NCBI GenBank assembly: GCA_947632515.1
Contig: CANRPO010000010.1
Location: forward strand, 1-64,000
Reading direction: 5' to 3'
From: an uncultured Lachnospiraceae bacterium
Lineage (GTDB): Bacteria > Bacillota > Clostridia > Lachnospirales > Lachnospiraceae
DNA: 64,000 nt
The notes under the pieces are model-generated. The model searched no databases, had not been told where the DNA came from, and saw nothing but the letters and a program-made list of their open reading frames with translations. Positions 43,189-53,005 of this stretch are shown here, in pieces (the stretch's first letter is position 1; the number at the start of each line of letters is the position of its first letter). The translations under genes and the position numbers were made by a program.

Positions 43189-43201
43189 ATGTGAGGATCG
43201 T

Positions 43202-45322
43202 ATGGAGATGAGCAAGCGGAGCGAAGCGCGGGAGCGCGCAAGACAGAAGGCAAAAGAACTGGTCGGCAGGATGACTGTGGAGGAGCGGGCGTCCCAGCTG
43301 CGCTACGACGCGCCGGCCATCGAGCGGCTGAATATCCCCGCGTACAACTGGTGGAACGAGGCGCTGCACGGTGTGGCCAGAGCGGGCGTGGCCACGAGTT
43401 TCCCCTAGGCCATCGGCATGGCGGCGACATTTGACACGGCGCTTGTGAGGAAAGCGGGCGACGCGGCGGCCACCGAGGGACGGGCGAAGTACAATGCCTA
43501 TAGCAGGGAGGGCGATCGGGACATCTACAAGGGGCTCACGTTCTGGTCGCCCAACGTGAATATCTTCCGCGATCCCAGATGGGGACGGGGTCATGAGACG
43601 TACGGCGAGGATCCCTTTCTGACGGGCAGACTGGGCGTGGCGTACATACAGGGACTGCAGGGGGATGGCGAGACGCTCAAGAGCGCGGCCTGCGCCAAAC
43701 ATTTCGCCGTCCATTCAGGGCCGGAGGCTCTGCGCCATGAGTTTGACGCAAGAGCGACCAAAAAGGATATGGCGGAGACTTATCTGCCCGCGTTCAAAGC
43801 CTGCGTGCAGGAGGCGGACGTGGAGGCGGTGATGGGCGCGTACAACAGGACCAACGGACAGCCCTGCTGCGGACACAGGGAGCTGATACAGGAGGTACTG
43901 CGCAAAGAGTGGGGGTTCGAGGGGTACTATGTGTCGGACTGCTGGGCGATTCGGGATTTCCACGAGCATCACATGGTGACGCGCACGGCGGAGGAATCTG
44001 CCGCCATGGCGTTAAAGGCGGGCTGCGACATCAACTGCGGCGTGACTTACCTCCATCTGCTCAGGGCGCTGCAGGAGGGGCTTGTGACGGAGGAGGAGAT
44101 CACGGCCGCGGCGGAGCGCGCCTTTACCACCAGGTATATGCTGGGGCTGTTCGACGGCAGCGAGTACGACGCTATTCCCTATGAAAAAGTAGAGTGTGAG
44201 GAGCACTTGAAGATCGCGGAGCAGTTGGCGGCAGAGTCTGTTGTGCTCCTCAAGAATGACGGGATCCTGCCTCTTAAGGCGGGCAAGACCATAGGCGTGA
44301 TCGGCCCGAATGCGGACAGCAGAGCGGCGTTGATCGGAAATTACCATGGAACCTCCTCACGGTACATAACGATTTTGGAAGGCATTCAAGATAAAGTCGG
44401 ACATAATGGAAGAGTTCTGTATTCCGAGGGCGCACACCTTTTCAAGGATAGAGTGGAAAGTCTCGCCAAACAGGGCGACAGGATCTCCGAGGCGGTGATT
44501 GTGGCGAGACACAGCGATGTGGTGATCCTCTGCGTCGGTCTGGACGAGACGCTGGAGGGCGAGGAGGGAGACACCGGCAACAGCTACGCGTCGGGCGACA
44601 AGGCGGATCTGCAGCTCCCGCAGTCCCAGCGCGACCTGATGGAGGCGGTTCTCTCGGTGGGAAAGCCTGTGGTCGTCTGCCTGATGGCGGGCAGCGCCAT
44701 CGATCTGTCCGCGGCGCAGGACAGGGCGGACGCGGTATTGCAGCTCTGGTATCCCGGCGCGAGAGGCGGCCGGGCGGTGGCGGATATTCTGTTCGGGGAC
44801 TGCTCGCCGTCAGGAAAACTTCCCGTGACATTCTATCGCTCGGTCGAGGAACTTCCGCCGTTCGAGGACTATAGCATGGAGGGACGCACCTACCGCTATA
44901 TGCGGGGAGAGCCGCTCTATCCCTTCGGATACGGTTTAAGCTACGGCGACGTGGCGGTGGAGAGCGTTCGGATCGCGGCAAAGCGGGAGGACACGCGGGA
45001 GGTCACGCTGGAAGTGCGGGCGGTAAACCGCGGCGGCACAGCCACCGGGGAGGTGCTGCAGATCTATGTGAAGGACTTGGAATCGCCGTATGCCGTGCCA
45101 AACCACAGTCTCTGCGCCTTCGAGCGCATCTTTCTGGAGGCGGGGGAGAGAAGGGACGTCACGCTCACGGTTCCGGGGGACGCTTTCTCGGCGGTCAACG
45201 ACGAGGGCGAGCGCGTGCGGGACTCGCGCCGTTTCATGCTCTACGCGGGGACGGGGCAGCCTGACGCGCGCACATATGCGCTGACGGGCAGGAAGGGCGC
45301 GGAGACGGAGATCGCCTTTTGA
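43202..45322 (+). pseudogene. GH3 beta-glucosidase-type hydrolase with an in-frame amber codon
   Basis: A single frame of 707 codons interrupted once, at 43406-43408 (TAG). Reading through gives HGVARAGVATSFP-stop-AIGMAATFD, exactly where GH3 enzymes have a conserved Gln after Phe-Pro, so CAG to TAG is the simplest change. The rest is intact: RDPRWGRGHETYGEDP, CAKHFAVHSGPE, the nucleophile Asp in YVSDCWAI (~246), the C-terminal domain and a fibronectin-like end. No signal peptide. It may be a recent nonsense allele, a read-through gene, a sequencing error, or be expressed as a C-terminal product from the ATG at 43418. Confidence 0.9.
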
Positions 45323-45478
45323 CCCGGCGGCGTTTGAGCGGAACATTTCTGACGGGGCCGGCAAAATAAAGTTGCGGACAGCGAAACGGTGGACTATACT
45401 GTAGCTGTGTCTGCGGCGCTTTTTTGCGCGGGCAGCGGGCAGGGTAAAATACAAAGATACAGAGACGGAGGAAGAGAC

Positions 45479-46090
45479 ATGAGTATGCATATCGTATGTC
45501 TGGATCTGGAGGGCGTTCTCGTCCCTGAGATCTGGATCGCTTTTGCGCAGGCCAGCGGCATCCCGGAGCTGAAACGAACGACCAGGGATGAGCCTGACTA
45601 TAACAAGCTGATGAACTGGCGGCTGGGGATACTCAGAGAACACGGCCTTGGTTTGAAGGAGATTCAGGACACGATCGCGACGATCGATCCGATCCCCGGG
45701 GCGAAGGAGTTTTTGGATGAACTGCGAAGCATCACACAGGTTATCATCATCAGCGACACCTTTACACAGTTTGCGGGCCCGCTTATGAAGAAACTCGGCT
45801 ACCCGACGATCTTCTGCAATTCTCTCGAGGTTGCGCCTGACGGCGAAATCACGGGATTTAAGATGCGCATCGAGAATTCCAAGCTGGCGACGGTGAAGGC
45901 GCTGCAGTCGATCGGGTACGAGACGATCGCCGGAGGAGACAGCCACAACGACCTGGGAATGATCAGGGCGAGCAAGGCGGGATTCCTTTTTAAGAGTACG
46001 GAGCAGATCAAGAGAGACAATCCGCAGATTCCCGCCTACGAGACGTATGAGGAACTGATGGCGGTGATCAGGAAAGCGCTTGCGGAATAG
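45479..46090 (+). CDS. thrH: ThrH-type HAD phosphatase/phosphotransferase
   Basis: 203 residues from the ATG at 45479 (GGAGGAAG upstream). HAD motif I is CLDLEGVLVPEIW, with Asp-x-Glu in place of Asp-x-Asp as in ThrH, then IISDTF (motif II) and GGDSHNDLGMI (motif III). ThrH dephosphorylates phosphoserine and can move the phosphate to homoserine. It lies ~10 kb from hom and lysC, whose pathway it could feed. Confidence 0.85.
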   Translation: MSMHIVCLDLEGVLVPEIWIAFAQASGIPELKRTTRDEPDYNKLMNWRLGILREHGLGLKEIQDTIATIDPIPGAKEFLDELRSITQVIIISDTFTQFAGPLMKKLGYPTIFCNSLEVAPDGEITGFKMRIENSKLATVKALQSIGYETIAGGDSHNDLGMIRASKAGFLFKSTEQIKRDNPQIPAYETYEELMAVIRKALAE

Positions 46091-46120
46091 CCCTTTTCGC
46101 GCGGGAGGACGGGAAATGCC

Positions 46121-47680
46121 ATGAGAGTACTACGCAAAATTCTGTATGCGCTGGCGCTGTTTTTGGCGCTTTGCTGCGTGTTTATCATTATCTGCGCGGT
46201 GAGGCCGGACATCACGGCGAAGGTCAGGGATACGCTGTACCCGGGTAAAGAGGCGTCGTCGGCGGACGAGGAAGGTCCGGCGGCGCAGGATGCAGCGTAT
46301 GTGCTGCAGGATGAAAACGGCGGCGCTTCGGATGATAATGGCGACGATGGGGAGCAGACGGACGGCGGCGGACAGTCGGATCTTCCTCAGGGCGGACAGC
46401 AAAACGGCGGCGGAGACAAGGCGGGTTTAAGGAGCGACAACACGGAAGACTATGTGGCGCCAAACGAGGCCGACATCGTCGTGCCCGATGAAGTCTCAGG
46501 CAAAAACGGCTACAGGCAGATCGAGGGCGACGCGCAGCAGATCGGCGACGACGACGCGGACGACATAAGGAGCAGACTCGACTACGGGCACACGGGAGAC
46601 GGACTGGATTTTGACGCGGCCTACTATCCGTACTACGCGATGCTGGACGATACGGGCAGACATGTCTACCGCCAGATCTATGCCAACGCGGACGCGGTAT
46701 ATCCCACATTTATGCCGGTGGAGGATGTGACTTCGGCGCAGCTTAGGAATATCTTTGCGGCTGTGTACAACGACCACCCGGAACTGTTCTGGGTGGAGAC
46801 GGCCTATGCCTGCAAATATATCAGCACGGGGCAGTGCGTGGAGATCGATCTGGCGTTCAACCGCACGTCGCAGGAGCTGGACAGCGCCAAGGCTGTCTTT
46901 GGGGAGCAGGCGGGCGGCATCGCTGCGGGTGCGCAGGGGCTTTCAGACAACTATGCCAAGGAAAAGTATGTGCATGACCGGCTGATTGACAGGATCACCT
47001 ACAACGCGGGCGCTGAGATGAACCAGAGCGCATACAGCGCGCTTGTGAACGGTCAGACGGTGTGCGCGGGCTACGCGAGAGCTTTTCAGTATATCATGCA
47101 GCAGCTGGGCGTCCCCTGCTATTACTGTACAGGATATGCGGGCGAGAGCCACGCCTGGAATATCATATCGCTGGACGACGGTTTCTACAATGTGGATGCC
47201 ACATGGGACGACTCCGGCGGCGGAAACTACGACTACTTTAACAAGACGGATGCCGACTACGCGAGCAGCCACATCAGGCAGGAGCTCTCCGTGTATCTGC
47301 CTCCCTGCAACGGGCAGGCGTACCGCGATCTCGAGAGGAACGAGGCGTCTGAGGGTGAGGCGGAAGCGGCTCTGCGGAGCATCTATGACACGGGAGTGAC
47401 GCAGGATCGCATTTTCACGGATATGGAAAGCTACTACGAGGACTGCCATGACCGGATCGTGCAGAATGGCATAGGGGATTATACCTTCTACAGCGTGGTG
47501 ACCGGAGAAGAGCTGGCGGAGGAGATCATGAAAAATTACTATTCGGGCGAGTACGCGCCGGCTTACATGCAGCAGGCGATCGACGAGCTGGGCGCGGCCT
47601 ACTGTACATGGGAGGTCACGCCGGAGCGGCTGCAAGGCGGCATGTATCTGCTGGAACACGAGATGCATGTGACGCAGTAG
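46121..47680 (+). CDS. Membrane-anchored transglutaminase-like protease-fold protein
   Basis: 519 residues. TM at 8-28, an acidic, low-complexity region (~40-110, Asp/Gly/Gln-rich), then a transglutaminase core: Cys in TVCAGYARAFQYIM (~313), His in GESHAWNI (~343), Asp in NVDATWDD (~357). Extracytoplasmic members are peptidases or cross-linking enzymes, often linked to the cell wall. The start has GGAGGACGGG upstream. The last ~150 residues have no recognised fold. Confidence 0.85.
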   Translation: MRVLRKILYALALFLALCCVFIIICAVRPDITAKVRDTLYPGKEASSADEEGPAAQDAAYVLQDENGGASDDNGDDGEQTDGGGQSDLPQGGQQNGGGDKAGLRSDNTEDYVAPNEADIVVPDEVSGKNGYRQIEGDAQQIGDDDADDIRSRLDYGHTGDGLDFDAAYYPYYAMLDDTGRHVYRQIYANADAVYPTFMPVEDVTSAQLRNIFAAVYNDHPELFWVETAYACKYISTGQCVEIDLAFNRTSQELDSAKAVFGEQAGGIAAGAQGLSDNYAKEKYVHDRLIDRITYNAGAEMNQSAYSALVNGQTVCAGYARAFQYIMQQLGVPCYYCTGYAGESHAWNIISLDDGFYNVDATWDDSGGGNYDYFNKTDADYASSHIRQELSVYLPPCNGQAYRDLERNEASEGEAEAALRSIYDTGVTQDRIFTDMESYYEDCHDRIVQNGIGDYTFYSVVTGEELAEEIMKNYYSGEYAPAYMQQAIDELGAAYCTWEVTPERLQGGMYLLEHEMHVTQ

Positions 47681-47780
47681 GCGCCCGCACGCCGACAGCG
47701 CATCTTCGCATGTTTAGCGGGCGGCGGGGCCGCTTATAAGCAGATTTATAATAGGAGACGGAAATACGGATGGGAAGGCG

Positions 47781-47822
47781 CCCGGCACGGTGACGGTAAG
47801 TTGATCGTGCCGGGTATTTTTA
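47781..47822 (+). terminator. Terminator before the 47979 gene
   Basis: CCCGGCACG (47781-47789) and CGTGCCGGG (47806-47814) form a perfect 9-base stem, followed by TATTTTTA. In the 47681-47978 gap it is the only clear element. Confidence 0.85.
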
Positions 47823-47978
47823 TGCTTGTATCGATGAACGCTTTTTGCCGCAGAATGGCGCCGAGTCCGTTTTATGGTACATACGCCGTGCTATTCTTAT
47901 ATCAACACAGGCGCAGGCGGCCGGTATTGCGCGCCGCGCCGGAAGAGGAGAGACATGCGCCGGAAGGAGGAATGCGGG

Positions 47979-48347
47979 ATGACGTATATAAGAGGAAAGG
48001 CATTTGGGATTTTGACGGTGCTGCTCGTGCTGATCATTGTTTTCTGTGTGAGGGGCACCGTGATGAGCAGAGAGGGCGGCGAGCGTGCGCAGAGGAACCG
48101 TTTCTACGCGGCGCTGGAGGAACAATATCTGGAAGAGGCGCGGCGTCTTTTGGAGGACGAGGGATTCAAAAACTGCGGTGTCGATCTGCGGTGGGTGTCC
48201 TATGAAGACGGGAGGCGGGAGTACACCATGTTTCTCCATCACAGGAGACTGGAGCGTATGTCTGAGGAGGATAAAGCCGCTTTGGCAGGCAGATTGTCCG
48301 AGGCGGATTTTCACGGTGAGATGTGCACCTTTACCTATGAGCTGTAA
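47979..48347 (+). CDS. Small single-span membrane protein
   Basis: 122 residues from the ATG at 47979, favoured by AAGGAGG nine bases ahead; ATG 47955 (130 residues) is possible. One span (~8-25, GILTVLLVLIIVFCV), then a soluble region with EEQYLEEARRLLEDEGFKNCGV and a C-terminal strand-rich part. The pattern is common in hypothetical exported proteins of Lachnospiraceae. Function unknown. Confidence 0.65.
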   Translation: MTYIRGKAFGILTVLLVLIIVFCVRGTVMSREGGERAQRNRFYAALEEQYLEEARRLLEDEGFKNCGVDLRWVSYEDGRREYTMFLHHRRLERMSEEDKAALAGRLSEADFHGEMCTFTYEL

Positions 48348-48352
48348 GGCTG

Positions 48353-48402
48353 TTGACAAAATCGAACGTATGTTTTATATTTGAAATATAGAACAAATGT
48401 TC
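48353..48402 (+). promoter_or_regulatory. Promoter with two LexA (SOS) boxes
   Basis: TTGACA (48353-48358), 17 bases, TATATT (48376-48381). Box 1, CGAACGTATGTTT (48363-48375), lies in the spacer; box 2, GAACAAATGTTC (48391-48402), is a perfect palindrome near the start site. Both fit the Gram-positive LexA pattern CGAACRNRYGTTYG, so LexA would block this promoter until DNA damage. Confidence 0.78.
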
Positions 48403-48516
48403 TGTCAAGCATTTTTGCCAAAGAGAAAGAATGACATTTTTACGATTTGGGATTATACTGATAGAGGCGGACAAAACCGATGGATCTCCGCTGAATAAAA
48501 CAGAACGGAGCAGAAT

Positions 48517-49104
48517 ATGAGACCGAATCCCAAACCACAGGAAATGTACAGACATTTTAAAGGAAATATCTATCAGATACGCTGTCTCGCGAAACACAGT
48601 GAGACGGGCGAGACGATGGTGGTATATCAGGCGATGTACGACACCTTTCAGATCTATGCAAGACCGCTGGATCTGTTTATGGGAGAGGTGGACAGAGTCA
48701 AGTATCCCGACGCAAAGCAGAGGTATCGTTTTGAGCTGCTGCAGGATATGGACGATATGGCGGAGCCGGGTGCGTGGAGCGGATATGAGCGGGCCGAGCG
48801 GCGGGAGACGCCGGCGGCAGAGACCGGAATCCCGGCTCAGACAGAGACGCCCGCACAGACGGCGGAAAAGGAACAACAATTAAATATCGATCCTCTGGTG
48901 ATGGAATTTTTGGATGCGGACACTTACGAGCGAAGACTGCACATTTTGGCGGCCTTGCGGGACAGGGTTACCGACGATATGATCAATACGATGGCGGTCG
49001 CCGTCGATCTGGAGATCAAGGATGGCAGCGTCGAAGAGCGGTACGAGGAGCTGAAAAACTGTCTGCTCACCTTCGAGAAGTACGAGTGTAACAGATTGAG
49101 ATAG
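48517..49104 (+). CDS. DUF1653 protein with extra C-terminal domain
   Basis: 195 residues. Residues 8-75 (YRHFKGNIYQIRCLAKHSETGETMVVYQAMY) are the DUF1653 fold, a small beta-barrel found alone in many bacteria. A Glu/Ala/Thr-rich linker (~88-120) leads to a helical C-terminal region (~125-195). Function unknown. It is the first gene after the LexA boxes; a second weak promoter (TTATACT at ~48453) may also serve it. Confidence 0.8.
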   Translation: MRPNPKPQEMYRHFKGNIYQIRCLAKHSETGETMVVYQAMYDTFQIYARPLDLFMGEVDRVKYPDAKQRYRFELLQDMDDMAEPGAWSGYERAERRETPAAETGIPAQTETPAQTAEKEQQLNIDPLVMEFLDADTYERRLHILAALRDRVTDDMINTMAVAVDLEIKDGSVEERYEELKNCLLTFEKYECNRLR

Positions 49105-49161
49105 GCCGGCGAAAAGCTGTCTCCGGAGGATCGGCAAATGATCTCTGACAGGAGGTAGCGT

Positions 49162-50106
49162 ATGGCTTATGATTTGGAGAACAGGCTTGTGGTTGGCGTA
49201 TCGTCGCGGGCGCTGTTTGACCTGACGTACGAGAACAAGATCTTTGAGTCGGAAGGGGTGGAGGCTTACTGCCGATACCAGATCGAACACGAGAACGACA
49301 TTCTTCGGCCGGGACCAGGATTTCCGCTGATCAAAGCGCTGCTTAATTTGAATAATTTACCAAACCACGAGGGCAGCGTAGAGGTTATCATTATGTCAAG
49401 GAACAGTCCCGACTCCTCGCTGCGGGTCTTTAAGGCGATCGAGCACTACGGCCTGAATATCACGAGGGCGGTTCTCGCCAGCGGAGCGTCTTTGGCGCCG
49501 TATTTGTCCGCGTTTAAGACGGACCTTTTTCTGTCGGCGTATGAGGATGACGTGCAGAGCGCGATCGACTCCAATATCGCGGCGGGCATTATCTGTACGG
49601 ATGGTCTGCGCACCTATGACTGCGATCATCAGATCAGGCAGATACGGATAGCTTTCGACGGGGATGCGGTGCTCTTTTCGGACGAGTCGGAACAGATTTT
49701 CAGGGAACACGGCCTGGAGGCTTTTGAGGAGAACGAGAGGCGCAATGCGGACAACCCGCTTAAGGCGGGGCCCTTTGCCAAATTCTTAAAGACGCTGTCC
49801 GAATTGCAGAAAGACTTCACGCAGGAGGAGGCGCCCATCAGGACGGCGCTTGTCACGACGCGCTGCGCACCGGCGCATGAGCGGGTGATCCGCACCTTGC
49901 GGGCGTGGAATGTGCGTATCGACGAGGTTTTCTTCCTCGGCGGAGTCCGCAAGAAGGATGTGCTTGAGGCGTTCGGGGCGCACATTTTCTTCGACGATCA
50001 GTCGGTGCACACTGCCCAGGCGTCGGAGGTCGTTCCGGCGGCGAGAGTGCCATACAAGAGCAGGAGGGTATGGGACGGGGAGCAACCCGATCCGGACAGC
50101 AGTTGA
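49162..50106 (+). CDS. Cytosolic-type 5'-nucleotidase
   Basis: 314 residues of the NT5C1-like family: LVVGVSSRALFDLTYENKIFE, LLNLNNLP, the IIMSRNSPDSSLRVF motif, IAFDGDAVLFSDESEQIF (HAD-like Asp pair), HERVIRTLRAW and IFFDDQSVHT. It should remove the 5' phosphate from nucleoside monophosphates. CAGGAGGTAG precedes the ATG. It lies within the unit that follows the LexA boxes. Confidence 0.85.
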   Translation: MAYDLENRLVVGVSSRALFDLTYENKIFESEGVEAYCRYQIEHENDILRPGPGFPLIKALLNLNNLPNHEGSVEVIIMSRNSPDSSLRVFKAIEHYGLNITRAVLASGASLAPYLSAFKTDLFLSAYEDDVQSAIDSNIAAGIICTDGLRTYDCDHQIRQIRIAFDGDAVLFSDESEQIFREHGLEAFEENERRNADNPLKAGPFAKFLKTLSELQKDFTQEEAPIRTALVTTRCAPAHERVIRTLRAWNVRIDEVFFLGGVRKKDVLEAFGAHIFFDDQSVHTAQASEVVPAARVPYKSRRVWDGEQPDPDSS

Positions 50107-50170
50107 CGCTAAAGCTGCGCATATACATGTGTATGCGCATGGGATGCGGATGATAAATGGTTTACATAAT

Positions 50171-51889
50171 ATGAAATATAACGAGGTCATCACGGCAAAC
50201 TTTATAGAGAGACCGAACAGATTTATCGCCTATGTAGAGATAGAAGGAGTGCGCACGAAGGTGCATGTGAAGAATACAGGGCGATGCAGGGAGCTGCTGC
50301 GCGAGAATGCGCGGGTGTATCTTGCAAGGAGCGACAACCCGGAGCGCTCTACGGCTTATGATCTGGTGGCGGCGGACAAGGACGGCAGACTGATCAACAT
50401 GGATTCGGGCGCGCCGAACAAGGTCGTCGAGGAGTGGCTTAAGGCGGGCGGGCTGTATGCGGACGTCAGTCTCGTGCGGCCGGAGACGGTATTTGGCAAT
50501 TCCAGATTTGACTTCTATGTGGAAAGCGCCTCGGGTGCGAAGGCGTTTATCGAGGTGAAGGGCGTCACGCTGGAGAAAAACAATGTGGCCGCTTTCCCGG
50601 ACGCTCCCTCCGAGAGGGCGCTGAAACATGTGGAGGAGTTGATCGAGGCGCACGCGCAGGGATATGAGGCGTACCTGATCTTCGTTGTCCAGATGAAAAA
50701 CGCCGACCGGGTGGAGCCTAACCGGGCAACGCAGCCGGCGTTCGGGGATGCGCTGCAGAGGGCGAGGAGCGCGGGCGTGCGTCTGCTCGCCTACGATTGT
50801 CTGGTGGGAGAGGACAGCCTTGCGATAGACGAGGAGGTCCCCGTTGTGGTGGACAGTCTGGATTTGATTGCGAAACCGCTGCTCGCATGGTATGATACCC
50901 GTAGACGCATCCTTCCCTGGCGGGAAGACCCTACCCCTTACCATGTATGGCTGTCGGAGATCATGCTGCAGCAGACGCGGGTGGAGGCAGTCAAGCCCTA
51001 TTATGACCGATTTTTGAGGGAATTGCCGGACATTGCGAGTCTCGCCGCCGTGGAGGAAGAGAGGCTTCTGAAACTCTGGGAAGGGCTTGGCTATTACAAC
51101 AGGGCGAGAAACCTGAAAAAATCGGCGATTCAGATCATGGAGGAGTATGGCGGCAGTATGCCGTCTGATCGCCGTGAGCTTTTGAAATTGTGCGGAGTCG
51201 GCAGTTACACGGCGGGGGCGATCGCCTCCATCGCGTTCGGGCAGCCGACGCCCGCCGTGGACGGCAATGTTCTGAGGATCCTGTCGAGGCTGCGGGCCGA
51301 CGGCAGAGATATTCTGGACGCGCGGGTGAAGAACTCCATCGAGGAGGAACTTTCAGGCGTTATGCCGAAGGACAGACCGGGGGATTTCAACCAGGCGCTC
51401 ATGGAACTCGGCGCGGTAGTCTGTGTCCCAAACGGCAGTCCGAAGTGCGGGGAGTGTCCGTGGCAGGAGCTTTGCCTTGCGAGGAGACAGGGGCGGGAGA
51501 CGGCATATCCCGTCAAGTCTGCAAAGAAACCGCGCAGGATAGAGGAAAAGACGATTCTGATTATACAGTATGGGCAGCTTTTTGCGCTCCGCAAGAGGCC
51601 CGACAGGGGACTGCTTGCCGGTATGTATGAATTTCCCTCTCTGGAAGGGCATCGGAGCGAAGAGCAGGTTCTCGAGCACTTGAGACGCACGGGAGTCGTA
51701 CCTCTCCGGATTCGCGCACTGCAGCCCTCAAAGCATATTTTTACGCACAGGGAATGGCATATGACGGCCTACCTGATCCGCGTGGACGATCTGGCGGGCA
51801 TGGGAGACTATGTGTTTGTGGAGCCGGACAAAATGAAGAACGAATATCCCGTCCCCTCCGCGTTTGCCGCTTACATGGATCTGATCTGA
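50171..51889 (+). CDS. SfsA-MutY fusion protein
   Basis: 572 residues from the ATG at 50171. Residues 1-~225 are SfsA: FIERPNRFIAYVEIEG, VHVKNTGRC, and a nuclease-like FIEVKGVTLEKN with FPDAPSERALKH. Residues ~235-572 are MutY: LLAWYDTRRRILPWRE, EIMLQQTRVEAVKPYY, the HhH motif KLCGVGSYTAGAIAS, the catalytic Asp in AVDGNVLRI, a [4Fe-4S] Cys set (C..C..C in CVPNGSPKCGECPWQELC) and a NUDIX-like end. MutY removes A opposite 8-oxoG. SfsA has a proposed DNA-binding or nuclease role. A motif copy (50160-50170) directly precedes the start. Confidence 0.93.
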   Translation: MKYNEVITANFIERPNRFIAYVEIEGVRTKVHVKNTGRCRELLRENARVYLARSDNPERSTAYDLVAADKDGRLINMDSGAPNKVVEEWLKAGGLYADVSLVRPETVFGNSRFDFYVESASGAKAFIEVKGVTLEKNNVAAFPDAPSERALKHVEELIEAHAQGYEAYLIFVVQMKNADRVEPNRATQPAFGDALQRARSAGVRLLAYDCLVGEDSLAIDEEVPVVVDSLDLIAKPLLAWYDTRRRILPWREDPTPYHVWLSEIMLQQTRVEAVKPYYDRFLRELPDIASLAAVEEERLLKLWEGLGYYNRARNLKKSAIQIMEEYGGSMPSDRRELLKLCGVGSYTAGAIASIAFGQPTPAVDGNVLRILSRLRADGRDILDARVKNSIEEELSGVMPKDRPGDFNQALMELGAVVCVPNGSPKCGECPWQELCLARRQGRETAYPVKSAKKPRRIEEKTILIIQYGQLFALRKRPDRGLLAGMYEFPSLEGHRSEEQVLEHLRRTGVVPLRIRALQPSKHIFTHREWHMTAYLIRVDDLAGMGDYVFVEPDKMKNEYPVPSAFAAYMDLI

Positions 51890-51958
51890 CGGCGGCGGAT
51901 CAGGGCGGGAAATGGTAATGATCCGCACAAAAAGCATACAATAGGAACGGAGGCTTAC

Positions 51959-52984
51959 ATGAAACTGTTATCGGTAGCTGTACCATGCTATAATTCGGAA
52001 CCATACATGAGGAAGTGTATCGATTCTCTGCTTGTGGGCGGGGAGGATGTGGAGATACTGATCGTTGACGACGGCTCCACGGACAGGACGGGCGCTATCG
52101 CGGACGAGTACGCGGCGAGACATCCTTCCGTTATCAAGGTGATCCACAAGGAGAACGGAGGGCACGGCTCCGCTGTCAATGCAGGACTGGCCCATGCTGC
52201 CGGATTGTATTTCAAGGTGGTGGACAGCGACGACTGGGTGAAGGAGAGCGCCTACTACAGGATACTGGAAGTCCTTCGGGACATCACCTCCGGCGATTCC
52301 ACTCTCGACATGTTGGTCAGCAACTTCGTCTACGAGAAGGAGGGCGAGGCGCGCCACAAGGTCATGAAGTACAGACACGCCCTGCCGCAGGATCGGATCT
52401 TTACCTGGAGTGATGTAAAGCATTTCCACAAGGGGCAATACATACTGATGCACTCCGTCATCTTTAGGACGAGACTGCTTAAGGAATGCGGACTGAAACT
52501 GCCGGACAACACATTCTATGTGGACAATCTCTTCGTGTTTGAACCGCTTCCGTTTGTGCGCAACATGTATTACCTTGACGTCAATTTTTACCGCTATTAT
52601 ATCGGCAGAGAGGGGCAGTCCGTCAACGAGAAGGTCATGATCTCCAGGATCGATCAGCAGATCCGGGTCAATAAGATCATGGTCGATTACCTGACGGCAA
52701 ATATGGACAAGGTCTGCGGCAGGCGCAAACTGAAAAACTATATGATCAACTATCTGGAGATCATCACGGTCATCTCTTCCATATTGCTGATTCGCTCCGG
52801 CACGGAGGAAAATCTCGCGAAGAAACAGGAGTTGTGGCAATATATAAAGAAAAAAGACCTGAGACTCTACATGAGGCTCAGGTACGGGGTGCTCGGCAAT
52901 TCCATGAATCTGCCCGGAAAAGGCGGCCGGAAAATATCGGTGGAAGGGTATAAGATCTGCCGGCGCTTTTTCAAGTTTAACTAA
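51959..52984 (+). CDS. Family 2 glycosyltransferase
   Basis: 341 residues. The GT-A start LLSVAVPCYNSEPYMRKCIDSLL, ILIVDDGSTDRTGAIADEYA and the DxD-like VVDSDDWVKE are typical GT2. It would transfer a sugar from a nucleotide donor to a cell-surface acceptor. AACGGAGG precedes the ATG. The C-terminal ~120 residues are basic and helical with no span. It is followed by a convergent PAP2 gene. Confidence 0.9.
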   Translation: MKLLSVAVPCYNSEPYMRKCIDSLLVGGEDVEILIVDDGSTDRTGAIADEYAARHPSVIKVIHKENGGHGSAVNAGLAHAAGLYFKVVDSDDWVKESAYYRILEVLRDITSGDSTLDMLVSNFVYEKEGEARHKVMKYRHALPQDRIFTWSDVKHFHKGQYILMHSVIFRTRLLKECGLKLPDNTFYVDNLFVFEPLPFVRNMYYLDVNFYRYYIGREGQSVNEKVMISRIDQQIRVNKIMVDYLTANMDKVCGRRKLKNYMINYLEIITVISSILLIRSGTEENLAKKQELWQYIKKKDLRLYMRLRYGVLGNSMNLPGKGGRKISVEGYKICRRFFKFN

Positions 52985-53005
52985 GCGTCGGCAGATCAGA
53001 CAGAC

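Noticed and set aside
48331-48879. Minus-strand 182-residue frame over the LexA boxes
   Set aside because: Overlaps the DUF1653 gene throughout and shows no family pattern or binding site.
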